NCBI GenBank assembly: GCA_017882245.1
Contig: JADGPV010000003.1
Span: forward strand, 1-19,819
DNA: 19,819 bases
Direction: 5' to 3'
DNA from: Bacteroidales bacterium
GTDB lineage: Bacteria; Bacteroidota; Bacteroidia; Bacteroidales; VadinHA17
The notes under the pieces: generated by a model
The model's database searches: none
What the model saw: the letters and a program-made list of their open reading frames with translations, nothing else
What the model was told of the DNA's origin: nothing
Shown here: positions 8,617 to 17,372 of the stretch, one piece after another
Position numbering within the stretch: the stretch's first letter is position 1
Layout: each line of letters starts with the position of its first letter
Program-made: the position numbers and the translations under genes

Positions 8617-8658
8617 TGTTTCCTGCCCTGTGCTCATTGCTCCAAGCCCCATGCCCTG
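8617..8658. repeat. Degenerate 7-bp tandem repeat
   Basis: Six consecutive 7-mers can be read: TGTTTCC, TGCTGCC-like phase aside, the clear run is TGCCCTG (8624-8630), TGCTCAT, TGCTCCA, AGCCCCA and TGCCCTG (8652-8658), preceded by a poorer unit at 8617. The approximate consensus is TGCYCYR. It ends 2 bp before the kinase stop codon (complement of 8661-8663). Together with the palindrome, it fills most of the 133-bp gap between the DUF3788 and kinase genes; no ORF or other signal was seen there. Confidence 0.55.
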
Positions 8659-8660
8659 TC

Positions 8661-9638
8661 TTACAGATCATTGATCACCGCTCTGAGGCCGAGATAAACA
8701 GGCGGCATACTCACCCCGAATGCGCTCTCATATACTTCCATCGCAACTCCCAGGGCAGAAGGATCACTGATTTCAGAGGTGAACACCCTTTTATCAGTCA
8801 ATCGCGAAGCCAGCGACCGTACAAATGTATCATTCCTTGCAAAACCACCTGAAATGTACACCACTTCAGTCTTATCGTCGGACGCAAGGACCAGCCTGAA
8901 AGACTCCATGCATACATCAACGAGGTCAAATATGAGCTGGTGATAAGCGTCAGCAAAAGTGAGGAACTGAGACAGATTCACTTCATTGTCAACATAGCCG
9001 GCAGGAATTCCATTGCGAAAGAAAATTCTGCCCTGTTTGTTTGCCAGCATCCTCCAGAGCTGTTTGCTCTTGATTGTAATTGTTTTATAAAGTTCATCAG
9101 TTACTCCGTACCGCTCTTTCAGTCTTTTCAGATTTAAATCGTGTACATGTCCCAGGAAGAAACGTGAATATTTCACCAGGTTTTGATTAACGCTCATGAA
9201 GCATAAAAAGTCACCCCGCAGTTGCTCTGCAGTCAGGGGCTCCTTGTTGAAAGGATTCATGAAGACACACCAGTTGCCTGCTGCAATAAGGATGAATTGC
9301 TCTTTCGTGCCTTTCAGGTATGGAACGAGTACAGCAGCGCTGTCGGCCATACCGGTGCCGGTAATAAAATTATAGCCTTCAAATCGAAGATGCACAAGGG
9401 CTGACCCGTAGGCAGTGAAGTTCAGCGCCTTAATGATGTATATTCTGTCTTTGATGACCGCTGCCAGTACCGATTTCATCCAAGTTTCAATCGCTTCAAA
9501 ATCATCACAGGGTAAGCCATGGTCATCATAAGATTCGTCGAATTTTTTTTCTTCGACATAGACCGGATTTAGCCCTGAATCAAAAAGGAAAAACTTTTTG
9601 GTGGTTTTGCCAATATCAAATATTGCTATCACTTCCAT
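8661..9638 (-). CDS. FGGY-type carbohydrate kinase, internally deleted
   Basis: FGGY kinases phosphorylate sugars such as rhamnulose, fuculose, xylulose or gluconate with ATP in the cytoplasm. The phosphate-binding start (IFDIGKTTKKFFLFD, residues 6-20), a catalytic-Asp motif (GTGMADSAAV, Asp99), the WCVFMNPF region and the adenosine motif (ISGGFARND, 262-270) are all present. At 325 aa the protein is well short of the usual 450-500. From memory of Bacteroidota homologs, roughly 140-150 residues are missing between LNFTAYGSALVHL (72-84) and NFITGTGM (90-97), the part that completes the N-terminal sugar-binding domain. The frame is kept across the join (DNA around 9368-9390). The product may be inactive, or the join may be an assembly artefact. 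It is divergent from the MFS gene and probably belongs to the same sugar pathway. The sugar is unknown; a rhamnulokinase-like enzyme is one option. Confidence 0.8.
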   Translation of the reverse strand: MEVIAIFDIGKTTKKFFLFDSGLNPVYVEEKKFDESYDDHGLPCDDFEAIETWMKSVLAAVIKDRIYIIKALNFTAYGSALVHLRFEGYNFITGTGMADSAAVLVPYLKGTKEQFILIAAGNWCVFMNPFNKEPLTAEQLRGDFLCFMSVNQNLVKYSRFFLGHVHDLNLKRLKERYGVTDELYKTITIKSKQLWRMLANKQGRIFFRNGIPAGYVDNEVNLSQFLTFADAYHQLIFDLVDVCMESFRLVLASDDKTEVVYISGGFARNDTFVRSLASRLTDKRVFTSEISDPSALGVAMEVYESAFGVSMPPVYLGLRAVINDL

Positions 9639-9682
9639 GGACGCTGGAAATTAATCAATTGCGGCCTGACCCTTTCAATATT

Positions 9683-9690
9683 CAAATATA
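9683..9690 (-). promoter_or_regulatory. Possible -7 box for the kinase gene
   Basis: On the minus strand this reads TATATTTG, a full match to the Bacteroidota -7 element TAnnTTTG. Initiation about 7 nt downstream, near 9676, would give a leader of roughly 38 nt before the kinase ATG, a plausible distance. The -33 side is weak: the nearest candidate is TTTC (complement of 9714-9717) with a 23-bp spacer, slightly longer than usual. Confidence 0.4.
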
Positions 9691-9738
9691 GGCATTGAAA
9701 CAGTAATAAAAGCGAAACTGAAGGTATGATCATCTTCA

Positions 9739-9775
9739 AACTTTTGGTAAATTACGGCAATAAATCGTAAATTTA
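9739..9775 (+). promoter_or_regulatory. Possible promoter region of the MFS-led PUL operon
   Basis: Two imperfect readings exist. AACTTTTG (9739-9746) matches TAnnTTTG at five of the six fixed positions and would leave a leader of about 30 nt. Alternatively TTTG (9743-9746), a 21-bp spacer and TAAATTTA (9768-9775) fit the -33/-7 layout but would place the start almost at the ATG at 9783. Short inverted arms TTACG (9752-9756) and CGTAA (9766-9770) overlap this zone and could be an operator half-site pair. The 144-bp divergent gap (9639-9782) contains no ORF. Confidence 0.25.
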
Positions 9776-9782
9776 TATAAGT

Positions 9783-11117
9783 ATGCGGGCCAGTTACAAC
9801 TGGACATTTCTTATCACCGTATCTCTTGTAACTGCAATGGGCGGTTACCTGTTCGGTTTTGACTTTGCAGTTATTACAGGCGGACTGCCGTTCCTTCGTG
9901 CTGCTTTTGGGCTGGATTCTTTCTGGGAGGGATTTACAACCGGGACTCTTGCTCTCGGGTGTATTGCGGGATGCCTCTTTGCAGGAAGCTTCGCTGATAA
10001 ATATGGTCGCAGGCCGGGATTGCTTTTCGCGGCATCGGTTTTTTGCATCTCATCACTGGCCATGGCTCTTGCTCCGAATTTACCCTTCTTCCTTACAGGG
10101 CGATTTTTTGCAGGTACCGGGGTAGGCATGGCATCAATGTTATCTCCAATGTACATTGCGGAAGTCTCACCTCCGGAAGTGAGAGGCCGCATGGTGACCA
10201 TCAACCAGCTTACCATAGTGCTGGGACAGGTGATCACCCATTTTGAGAATTTTCAACTGCGCAATACGGGTCCCGACGCCTGGCGGTGGATGTTCGGTCT
10301 GGGAATGGTGCCTTCGCTTCTATTCCTTATCGGAGTCTTTTTTGTTCCGGAGAGTCCGCGATGGCTTCTGAGGGCTGGTCGCGAGGCCGATTCCCGGGAG
10401 GTGCTTGAACGTATCGGGAATAATGATTTTGTAGAAAATACAGTTGCAGCTATCCGGCAGACCCTGCATGGTGAAACAAAAACAAATTTCCGTTCTGCAT
10501 TCCGGAAAGCAGTTCTTCCGGTTATGATCATTGGCATTTGTCTGGCCGTGTTCCAGCAGTTTTGCGGAATAAATGTCGTATTCAATTATACAACAAATAT
10601 CTTTAAGAGTGTCGGCGCCAGCTCTAGCGAACAGCTTCTGCAGGCAGTATACATAAGCCTGGTAAACCTTGTATTCACACTGGTTGCCATGACCCTGGTG
10701 GATAAATGGGGAAGAAAATCCCTGATGCTCATAGGAGCAGGCGGCTTAGCGATACTCTACATTGTTATAGGCTATATTCTTTTCAGGGGTTCAGGGACGG
10801 GGTTATCAGTGTTCATCTTAATGGCTATCGGGGTTTATGCAATGTCCCTTGCACCACTGACATGGGTGCTGATCTCGGAGATATTCCCTAATCAGATCAG
10901 GGGAGTGGCGACATCTGTTGCGGTAATCAGCCTATGGCTTGCATATTTTGTTCTGGTGTTTACATTTCCAATGATAGAAAAACATTTTGGGGATGCTGTT
11001 GCATTCTGGGCTTATTCAGTGATCTGCGTTTTTGGCTTCATGTTCATATGGAAAAAACTCCCTGAAACGAAAGGCAAATCTCTTGAAGCAATTGAGAGCG
11101 AATTTGCAAAGCATTGA
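9783..11117 (+). CDS. MFS sugar porter (XylE-like sugar:H+ symporter)
   Basis: This 444-aa, probably 12-helix inner-membrane protein should import a monosaccharide from the periplasm with protons. Sugar-porter signatures are in order: GYLFGFDFAVITG (21-33), ADKYGRRPG (71-79), GRFFAGTGVG (106-115), AEVSPPEVRG (126-135), PESPRWLL (189-196), QQFCGINVVFNY (258-269), DKWGRKS (307-313) and the C-terminal PETKGKSLE. Residues equivalent to XylE sugar ligands seem kept (Gln142 in the NQLTIVLGQ stretch; the QQ pair 258-259; Asn264). The cysteine at 261 replaces the more common Ser/Leu in Q-x-x-GIN. It leads a plus-strand run of six genes, with the next gene 21 bp downstream. The substrate cannot be read from the motifs. 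Confidence 0.9.
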   Translation: MRASYNWTFLITVSLVTAMGGYLFGFDFAVITGGLPFLRAAFGLDSFWEGFTTGTLALGCIAGCLFAGSFADKYGRRPGLLFAASVFCISSLAMALAPNLPFFLTGRFFAGTGVGMASMLSPMYIAEVSPPEVRGRMVTINQLTIVLGQVITHFENFQLRNTGPDAWRWMFGLGMVPSLLFLIGVFFVPESPRWLLRAGREADSREVLERIGNNDFVENTVAAIRQTLHGETKTNFRSAFRKAVLPVMIIGICLAVFQQFCGINVVFNYTTNIFKSVGASSSEQLLQAVYISLVNLVFTLVAMTLVDKWGRKSLMLIGAGGLAILYIVIGYILFRGSGTGLSVFILMAIGVYAMSLAPLTWVLISEIFPNQIRGVATSVAVISLWLAYFVLVFTFPMIEKHFGDAVAFWAYSVICVFGFMFIWKKLPETKGKSLEAIESEFAKH

Positions 11118-11138
11118 TCAGACTTATACCAGGCTAGA

Positions 11139-12413
11139 ATGAACTCAAGGGAACGGTTAATACAAACTATAAATCACAGGGAACCTGACCGCCTGGTTGT
11201 AGATGTTGGCGCAGGAGGTCAGACCGGGATGGGAGTATGCGCCGTTCATAACCTTCGTAATGCTTTATTCGGGGATACGGGGTATCGGGTTAAAGTCACA
11301 GAGCCCTATCAGATGCTTGGTGAGGTGGATGAAGAACTGCGCAAAAAACTGCACCTGGATGTTGTGGGGATCAATGGCCCGAATAATATGTTTGGCTTCA
11401 GGAATGAAGGGTGGAAGCCATTTATTATGCCTGACGGAACCGTTGTTGATGTGCCCGGCGACTTTAATTATACCAGGCATGACGACGGATCCGTCTATAT
11501 GTACGCTGAGGGAGATATAAGGGTAAATCCACGCGCTAAAATGTCGGGTGGAGGATATTTCTTTGATGCCATTGAAACAGGTAATACCGCGGATTATGAT
11601 AACCTTGATCCGGCAGATAATACCGAAGAATTTACTGTGCTGTCCTCTGAAGATGTTGAATTCTTCGCAAGGCAGGCAAGGAAAATATTCAATGAGACCG
11701 ATTATGGTATTTATATGACTCTTCCGGGAATGGCGTTTGGAGATATAGCACTTGTACCTGCTCCCTGGATGAAGCATCCGAAAGGTATCAGGGGAATTGA
11801 GGAGTGGTATCTGGCAACTCTGGCATACCCCGATTATGTCAGGAAGGTATTCGAAAAACAGAGTGAAATAGCACTTAGGAAGATTGAGTTGCTGGCAAGG
11901 GCTGTTGGAGATCTTGTCCAGGTTGTGTTTGTCAGCGGTACTGATTTCGGGACCCAGACAGGGTTGTTTTCATCACCTGAGACTTACCGGGACCTTTATA
12001 AGCCTTATCAGAAAGCTGTAAATGACAGGATACATGAACTTACCGGCTGGAAGGTGTTCATTCACACTTGCGGTGCAATACGCGATATCATCCCCGATCT
12101 GATTGAAGCCGGCTTCGACATCCTTAATCCTGTTCAGATCTCAGCCGCGGGGATGGATCCTCAGCAGCTCAAGAAAGAATTCGGCAAGGACATTGTGTTT
12201 TGGGGTGGAGGCATAAACACACAAAAAACATTACCGTTCGGAACCCCTGATGATGTTTACCGGGAAGTGCGCAGAAACATCGATATTTTCAGTACAGGGG
12301 GAGGTTTTGTATTTAATACTGTTCATAACATCCAGAGCAACGTGCCTGTTGAGAATATCCTGGCCATGTTGAGGGCGCTCAATGATGCGAGAAAGATAGA
12401 ATCTGATTTTTAA
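11139..12413 (+). CDS. UroD-superfamily protein, methyltransferase-like
   Basis: This 424-aa cytosolic protein belongs to the uroporphyrinogen decarboxylase / cobalamin-dependent methyltransferase superfamily. The N-terminus (NSRERLIQTINHREPDRLV) and C-terminus (VPVENILAMLRAL) are typical. The arginine-rich porphyrin-binding N-terminal motif of true HemE was not seen, and no haem genes are near. A HTC motif (His309, Cys311) lies where MtaA/MtbA-type methyltransferases bind zinc. The third zinc ligand in those enzymes, a Cys in a GCGIP-like stretch, appears to align with His396 here (TVHNIQ); this alignment is from memory. Related genes occur in Bacteroidota sugar-utilization loci, with unclear function. 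A methyl transfer or demethylation role on a methylated sugar or cofactor is possible, but no corrinoid protein is seen. It sits 21 bp after the MFS gene and 29 bp before the SusC gene, suggesting one operon. Confidence 0.8.
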   Translation: MNSRERLIQTINHREPDRLVVDVGAGGQTGMGVCAVHNLRNALFGDTGYRVKVTEPYQMLGEVDEELRKKLHLDVVGINGPNNMFGFRNEGWKPFIMPDGTVVDVPGDFNYTRHDDGSVYMYAEGDIRVNPRAKMSGGGYFFDAIETGNTADYDNLDPADNTEEFTVLSSEDVEFFARQARKIFNETDYGIYMTLPGMAFGDIALVPAPWMKHPKGIRGIEEWYLATLAYPDYVRKVFEKQSEIALRKIELLARAVGDLVQVVFVSGTDFGTQTGLFSSPETYRDLYKPYQKAVNDRIHELTGWKVFIHTCGAIRDIIPDLIEAGFDILNPVQISAAGMDPQQLKKEFGKDIVFWGGGINTQKTLPFGTPDDVYREVRRNIDIFSTGGGFVFNTVHNIQSNVPVENILAMLRALNDARKIESDF

Positions 12414-12442
12414 TATATTTTGACATCCTAACACTATGACAT

Positions 12443-15400
12443 ATGAAACAGTTTCTTCCAAAAGGTAAACCGCCTTTGTATTTAATTTTACTGATCTGCT
12501 TTACTCTGCAAAGGTATGCATATGGCAGGGAAGTCAGAGAATTCGAACCGGGCTATGAGGTTAATGGTAATGTTCCCCAAACTCAGCTTGTTGTTAAAGG
12601 TGTCGTTGTCGACGAGACCGGTAATGCAATGCCTGAGGTCAATGTAGTTGAAAAAGGCACATTCAATGTTGATGTAACTGACAAGGATGGAGAGTATTCA
12701 TTAAAAGTCAGTAAGCCTGACGCAGTTATTGTCTTTTCTTTTGTCGGGTATTCTACAAAAGAAATAGCCATAAACAACCAGGCTGTTATTGACATAAAAA
12801 TGGAGCCCGAAACTTCACAGATCGGTGAAGTTGTAGTTGTAGGGTATGGTACTCAAAAAAAGGCCACTTTATCAGGTTCGGTTGCCACTGTTAAAGGAGC
12901 AGAAATAGTTCAGTCACCGGCACTCAATGTCACAAACTCCATTGCAGGCAAAATCTCTGGCCTGGTGGCAGTGGGCCAGAGCGGTGAACCGGGCGAGGAT
13001 TACTCAACATTGTACATCAGGGGACGTAATACACTCAATAACAATTCCCCGTTGATTGTGATTGACGGTGTACCTAACCGGTCCCTGGAACGTATTGACC
13101 CTGCAACTATTGAGAATATTTCTGTGTTAAAAGATGCTTCAGCCGCAATTTATGGTTCTCAGGCAGCAAACGGTGTCATACTCGTAACCACAAAAAGAGG
13201 CAGCTCAGACAAACTTGTATTTGATGCCAGCTACACAATGGGGTTTACGCGGCCAACGAAAATCCCTGAATTGTGTAACTCAGCCGAATACGCAACCCTG
13301 GTAAATGAGGTCGATTATTATAATCTGCAAGGTCCGACTTATTCTCCTGCCGATATACAAAAATATAAAGACGGAAGTGATCTGTGGAGGTACCCAAACA
13401 CTGACTGGTTTGCTGAAGTTCTGAAGCCATGGTCCATGCAGCAGAATGGAAACATTACCATGTCCGGAGGGAGTGAAAGGGTTCAGTCATTTGTGTCATT
13501 TTCAACGCGCAGCCAGGACGGGTTCTTTTATAAAAGTGCGAGCAAATATGCTCAGAATGACCTGCGCACCAATATAGATTTCAAATTAAGTGATCATATC
13601 AAACTTTCACTTGATGCAAGCTTGCGTCTTGAGCAGCGGGACGGTCCCACCGCGTGGTCGGCCAACATTTTCCGTGATCTGATGACCGCACTGCCAATTC
13701 AGGTTGCAGAATGGCCGAACGGCTTGCCCGGCCCTCCTCTTGATCCCACAACTCAGAATAACCCGCTTGTTCAGGCTACACCTACTGCCGGCGTCTCCCA
13801 CAGCGATAATTATGTCATGAATTTCAACGCCAGACTTGAAGTCAGGATTCCGTGGGTTGACGGGTTGATATGGGCTACGACAGGTGCACTGGACAAGGGG
13901 ATACTTTATTCCAAGTATTTTTCAAAGAAGTATGCTCTTTATAAATGGGACAGGGTCACTGTTGATGAATCTAATAATCCTGTTCTGATAGCTGCCCAGT
14001 ATGGCGCATCGAATCTTCAACAGTCAATGAATGCCAGCAATGCATATCTCATAAATTCTATTCTCGATTATAAAAAGAACTTTAATGAGTTGCATAATGT
14101 CGGAATGGTTGCGGGATTTGAGGTTATAGAAAACAGCTCCAACTGGTTCTCTGCTGAAAGGAAGGACTTTGCCAACAGTTACCCGGAAGAGTTGAACTTT
14201 GGCAATGTCAACCAGCAATATGCCAATGGATCAAATCCCGGTATAAACCGGTGGTTGAATTTTTTTGGGCGTATCAACTACTCCTTTAAAGAAAAATATA
14301 TTGCTGAATTCGTCTGGCGTTATCAGGGATCGAGTAAGTTTTCACCGGAGACACGCTGGGGCTTTTTCCCGGGTATATCTCTGGCATACCGTATTTCACA
14401 GGAAACATTTTGGGAAAACAGCGGACTGAACGACATAATTAACAGCCTTAAAATTCGCGGGTCATGGGGCAAAACGGGGAATGATCTTATTGAGCCCTAT
14501 CAGTTTTATTCGTTGTACCAACTTAATTTTCTGGCATTTGTTACCGCTGACCAGGTCTACCACCAGGTTTACAATGAAAGCCAGGCAGGAAACACCAGGG
14601 CACAATGGGAAGAAGCGCATCAGTTCAATATCGGGCTTGACATGTCATTCTTAAAAAATAAACTGACTCTGACAACTGACTATTTTAATAATCTCAGAAC
14701 AAAGATCCTCATTACGCAGACAGCCTCTGTTCCCACAATGACAGGAATGGCTTATATTTTACCGGATGTAAACCTGGGAGAAGTTCGTAATCAGGGATTT
14801 GACTTTGAGGTGACTTTTAATAACCAGGCTGATAAGTTCAACTACCATTTAAGTATGAACGGATGCTACGCTAAAAATAAAGTGCTGTTTTTTGATGAGG
14901 CTGAAGGGTATTCCCCGTGGCAGACTCAGACGGGTCACCCAATGTATTCAGGATTGTATTATGAAGCAATCGGTATTTTCGCCACAGCGGACGATCTGGA
15001 TAAATATCCTCATTTTGACGAAGCCCGTACTGGTGATGTCATTTTTAAAGATATGAACGGCGACCTTAAAATAACCGGCGATGACATGACGCGGATATAC
15101 AAAAGCTCTGTTCCTACTTTTACCGGCGGATTAAGCATTTCATGTGATTATCAGGGGTTTGACCTAGCAATAATGTTTCAGGGTCAGGCAGGCGCGGTAC
15201 GCTATATACAGGATCTTGGCGGGAAAGGCAATCAAAACTGGCTCAAATCTTTTTATGATAACCGGTGGACAGAAAGCAATCCCTATACAGGGTATCCCAG
15301 GACCTTTAACAGGAACGATGAATACTGGGTGAGTTCTGTTAACCCGAATACCTTCTGGTTGCATAAAACGGATTTCATCCGGTTAAAAAACCTGGAAATC

Positions 15401-15601
15401 GGTTACACCCTTCCGTCAGAATGGACAAAACGGATAAATATCCAGAACGTCCGCATACATGCAGGCGGAATGAATCTGTTAACATGGTCTCCAGACTTTA
15501 AGGACTATGATCCTGAACTGGAACCCAAAGGTGACGGTTTTGCAGGGCAAGGATATCCGTTGCAGAAAGTTATAACAGCAGGTTTATCAATCAAGTTTTA
15601 A
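12443..15601 (+). CDS. SusC/RagA-family TonB-dependent outer-membrane transporter
   Basis: This 1052-aa outer-membrane barrel imports oligosaccharides with energy from TonB-ExbBD. A signal peptide covers about residues 1-28. A carboxypeptidase-regulatory-like domain follows (about 50-125; VKGVVVDETGNAMPEVNV, then VGYST). Next come the SusC hallmark GEVVVVGYGTQKKATLSG (128-145) and the plug domain with LYIRGRNTLNNNSPLIVIDG and ISVLKDASAAIYGSQAANG. The remainder is a long TonB-dependent beta-barrel ending in AGLSIKF, a normal SusC end with a terminal aromatic residue. No N-terminal STN or anti-sigma-interacting extension is seen, so sigma/anti-sigma control through this transporter is unlikely. 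The SusD partner begins 11 bp later. Confidence 0.96.
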   Translation: MKQFLPKGKPPLYLILLICFTLQRYAYGREVREFEPGYEVNGNVPQTQLVVKGVVVDETGNAMPEVNVVEKGTFNVDVTDKDGEYSLKVSKPDAVIVFSFVGYSTKEIAINNQAVIDIKMEPETSQIGEVVVVGYGTQKKATLSGSVATVKGAEIVQSPALNVTNSIAGKISGLVAVGQSGEPGEDYSTLYIRGRNTLNNNSPLIVIDGVPNRSLERIDPATIENISVLKDASAAIYGSQAANGVILVTTKRGSSDKLVFDASYTMGFTRPTKIPELCNSAEYATLVNEVDYYNLQGPTYSPADIQKYKDGSDLWRYPNTDWFAEVLKPWSMQQNGNITMSGGSERVQSFVSFSTRSQDGFFYKSASKYAQNDLRTNIDFKLSDHIKLSLDASLRLEQRDGPTAWSANIFRDLMTALPIQVAEWPNGLPGPPLDPTTQNNPLVQATPTAGVSHSDNYVMNFNARLEVRIPWVDGLIWATTGALDKGILYSKYFSKKYALYKWDRVTVDESNNPVLIAAQYGASNLQQSMNASNAYLINSILDYKKNFNELHNVGMVAGFEVIENSSNWFSAERKDFANSYPEELNFGNVNQQYANGSNPGINRWLNFFGRINYSFKEKYIAEFVWRYQGSSKFSPETRWGFFPGISLAYRISQETFWENSGLNDIINSLKIRGSWGKTGNDLIEPYQFYSLYQLNFLAFVTADQVYHQVYNESQAGNTRAQWEEAHQFNIGLDMSFLKNKLTLTTDYFNNLRTKILITQTASVPTMTGMAYILPDVNLGEVRNQGFDFEVTFNNQADKFNYHLSMNGCYAKNKVLFFDEAEGYSPWQTQTGHPMYSGLYYEAIGIFATADDLDKYPHFDEARTGDVIFKDMNGDLKITGDDMTRIYKSSVPTFTGGLSISCDYQGFDLAIMFQGQAGAVRYIQDLGGKGNQNWLKSFYDNRWTESNPYTGYPRTFNRNDEYWVSSVNPNTFWLHKTDFIRLKNLEIGYTLPSEWTKRINIQNVRIHAGGMNLLTWSPDFKDYDPELEPKGDGFAGQGYPLQKVITAGLSIKF

Positions 15602-15612
15602 ACTGAAACACC

Positions 15613-17301
15613 ATGAGACGAATAATTACTTTTATAACACTCTCCGTTTTTCTGGCATGTGTCTCCTGTGAGAACTTTCTGGATACTCAGCCCGGAGACC
15701 AGTATGATGATGCAACAATATGGAATAATGCAGGATTAGTTGAAGATTTCCTGTACGGCATCTATCAGGGAGTTCCATATCCTTATCAGTGGTACACATG
15801 TGCATCACTTGTTGATGAAGCTGTGCCTGTTCAGAATGATGGAGTAGTAAGACGTGTGCTGACCAGTACAATGTCGCCCGAAGAGCAGGCTGCCTTTACG
15901 GACAACTGGGCCAACGCCATGGATAATTGGTGGTGGGGCAAGGCTTATTCCAATATAAGGGAGTGCAATCTCTTCCTGTCAAAGATTGAAACAGCAAATA
16001 TACCCGATGAGGCTGTGCGTCAGCAATTTATCGGTGAGGTACATTTTCTGCGGGGATATTTTTATTATGTCTTAATGGCACAGTATGGCGGTGTGCCATT
16101 GATTGATTATGTTGTAAATGTTGGTGATAATTACAATATTCCGAGGAACACTTTTGAAGAAACCATAAATTTTATAATCAGGGACCTTGATGATGCTGTT
16201 GCAGATGGCAGGTTGGAAGCTCAGACTGATAAGACAAGAGCGACAGCAGCAGCAGCGCTGGCATTAAAATCGCGTGTTCTGTTATATGCCGCCAGTGATC
16301 TGCATCAGAATTACGGCAGCTATACATCAGGCTATATGCACCCCGAGCTGGTTGCATATATCAGCGGTGACAGGGTCGCCTTGTACCAGGCCGCCAAAGA
16401 TGCCGCCCAGTCTGTCATGGATATGGGTATTTACAGTCTCTATACCGGTAAAGCTGACCCGGCAGAAAACTTCCAGCAGCTGTTCCTGCAAATGTCTTCC
16501 GGCGAACAGATTTTCACCTACCAGATGGACAAAGTTCAGACTTATTACTATGGCACAGACTGGATAGCGTGGGTCTACGGAACGCCAAGTTATGGCGGCT
16601 GGGCATTGAACCAGGTTACAGGCAACCTTGCTGACGCTTTTGAAAATGCTGATGGTACCCCCTTTAATTTTGAAGCGCAGAAAAGCGACCCCTATTCAAA
16701 CCGTGACCCCAGGTTCTATGCGACGGTTCTTTATAATGGAGCTCCATGGTATATTAACTCATGGGGGACGCTTTCACCAACCAATATTGACATTGCAGGC
16801 GCGGATGGACAAAATAATTCCACCGGTTATTATATCAAAAAATTCATTTCTCCGGGAGAGAACGACTATTATTACGGGACCAGGCAGCCGCAGCCTTATG
16901 TCCATATCCGTTACGCTGAAGTTTTGTTAAATTATGCGGAAGCATGCCTGGGGCTCGGTCAGGAAGACCTGGCCCGTGGTGCCCTCAATCAGATCAGGGA
17001 AAGGGCAGGAATGCCCGATATTCCCGGAACTGAAACCGGCGATGCCCTGCTGGCGCGTTATCGTAATGAACGCAGGGTGGAACTTGCCTGGGAGGTCCAC
17101 AGGTTTTTTGATGTCCGGCGCTGGATGATTGCTCCTGAGGCTTATGTTGAGGCAAGGGGAGTACACTATGACACCACAGGGCACGCCTACAGCTCATTCG
17201 TTTACGAAACCCGTGCATGGAATGACAGGGCTTACTTTATTCCTATTTCATTTGCAGAAACACAGAAAAATACGGCCCTGATACAAAACCCGGGTTATTG
17301 A
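15613..17301 (+). CDS. SusD/RagB-family glycan-binding outer-membrane lipoprotein
   Basis: SusD-like proteins form a lid over the SusC pore and capture glycan at the cell surface. This 562-aa protein has a lipoprotein signal ending at Cys19 (VSCENFLDTQP, the usual SusD start); Cys16 is an alternative lipidation site. The LRGYFYYVLMAQYGGVPL stretch is the common helical SusD signature, as is the C-terminal IRERAGMP followed by RNERRVELAWEVHRFFDVRRW. Several aromatic clusters in the middle (for example YYYGTDWIAWVYG) could form a sugar-binding platform. The gene is 11 bp after the susC-like gene and 71 bp before the beta-helix gene. The protein looks full length. The bound glycan is unknown. 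Confidence 0.96.
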   Translation: MRRIITFITLSVFLACVSCENFLDTQPGDQYDDATIWNNAGLVEDFLYGIYQGVPYPYQWYTCASLVDEAVPVQNDGVVRRVLTSTMSPEEQAAFTDNWANAMDNWWWGKAYSNIRECNLFLSKIETANIPDEAVRQQFIGEVHFLRGYFYYVLMAQYGGVPLIDYVVNVGDNYNIPRNTFEETINFIIRDLDDAVADGRLEAQTDKTRATAAAALALKSRVLLYAASDLHQNYGSYTSGYMHPELVAYISGDRVALYQAAKDAAQSVMDMGIYSLYTGKADPAENFQQLFLQMSSGEQIFTYQMDKVQTYYYGTDWIAWVYGTPSYGGWALNQVTGNLADAFENADGTPFNFEAQKSDPYSNRDPRFYATVLYNGAPWYINSWGTLSPTNIDIAGADGQNNSTGYYIKKFISPGENDYYYGTRQPQPYVHIRYAEVLLNYAEACLGLGQEDLARGALNQIRERAGMPDIPGTETGDALLARYRNERRVELAWEVHRFFDVRRWMIAPEAYVEARGVHYDTTGHAYSSFVYETRAWNDRAYFIPISFAETQKNTALIQNPGY

Positions 17302-17372
17302 AATTATAAAAGAAATGAGCTGGATTGGAAATGAGTGTCGCACGGCGAATTCTATAATTAGCAACTATTCCA

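Noticed and set aside
8538..8852. 104-codon plus-strand open frame over the palindrome, heptamer repeat and kinase 3' end
   Set aside because: It reads through repeats and is antisense to the kinase C-terminus, so a real protein is unlikely.
11265..11777. 170-codon open frame on the minus strand inside the UroD-like gene
   Set aside because: It is antisense to a conserved gene and its translation has no recognisable protein features.
11139..12413. hemE (uroporphyrinogen decarboxylase of haem synthesis)
   Set aside because: The characteristic N-terminal substrate-binding motif is missing, the protein is longer than HemE, and the neighbours are all sugar-utilization genes.
12411..12442. A separate promoter before the susC-like gene (TATATTTTG near 12414-12422)
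   Set aside because: The spacing is one base off the TAnnTTTG consensus, there is no TTTG at the proper distance upstream, and the gap is only 29 bp.
17302..17372. A small gene between the SusD gene and the beta-helix gene (ATG at 17316)
   Set aside because: The frame overlaps the start of the beta-helix gene, is about 43 codons long, and shows no domain or lipoprotein signal.
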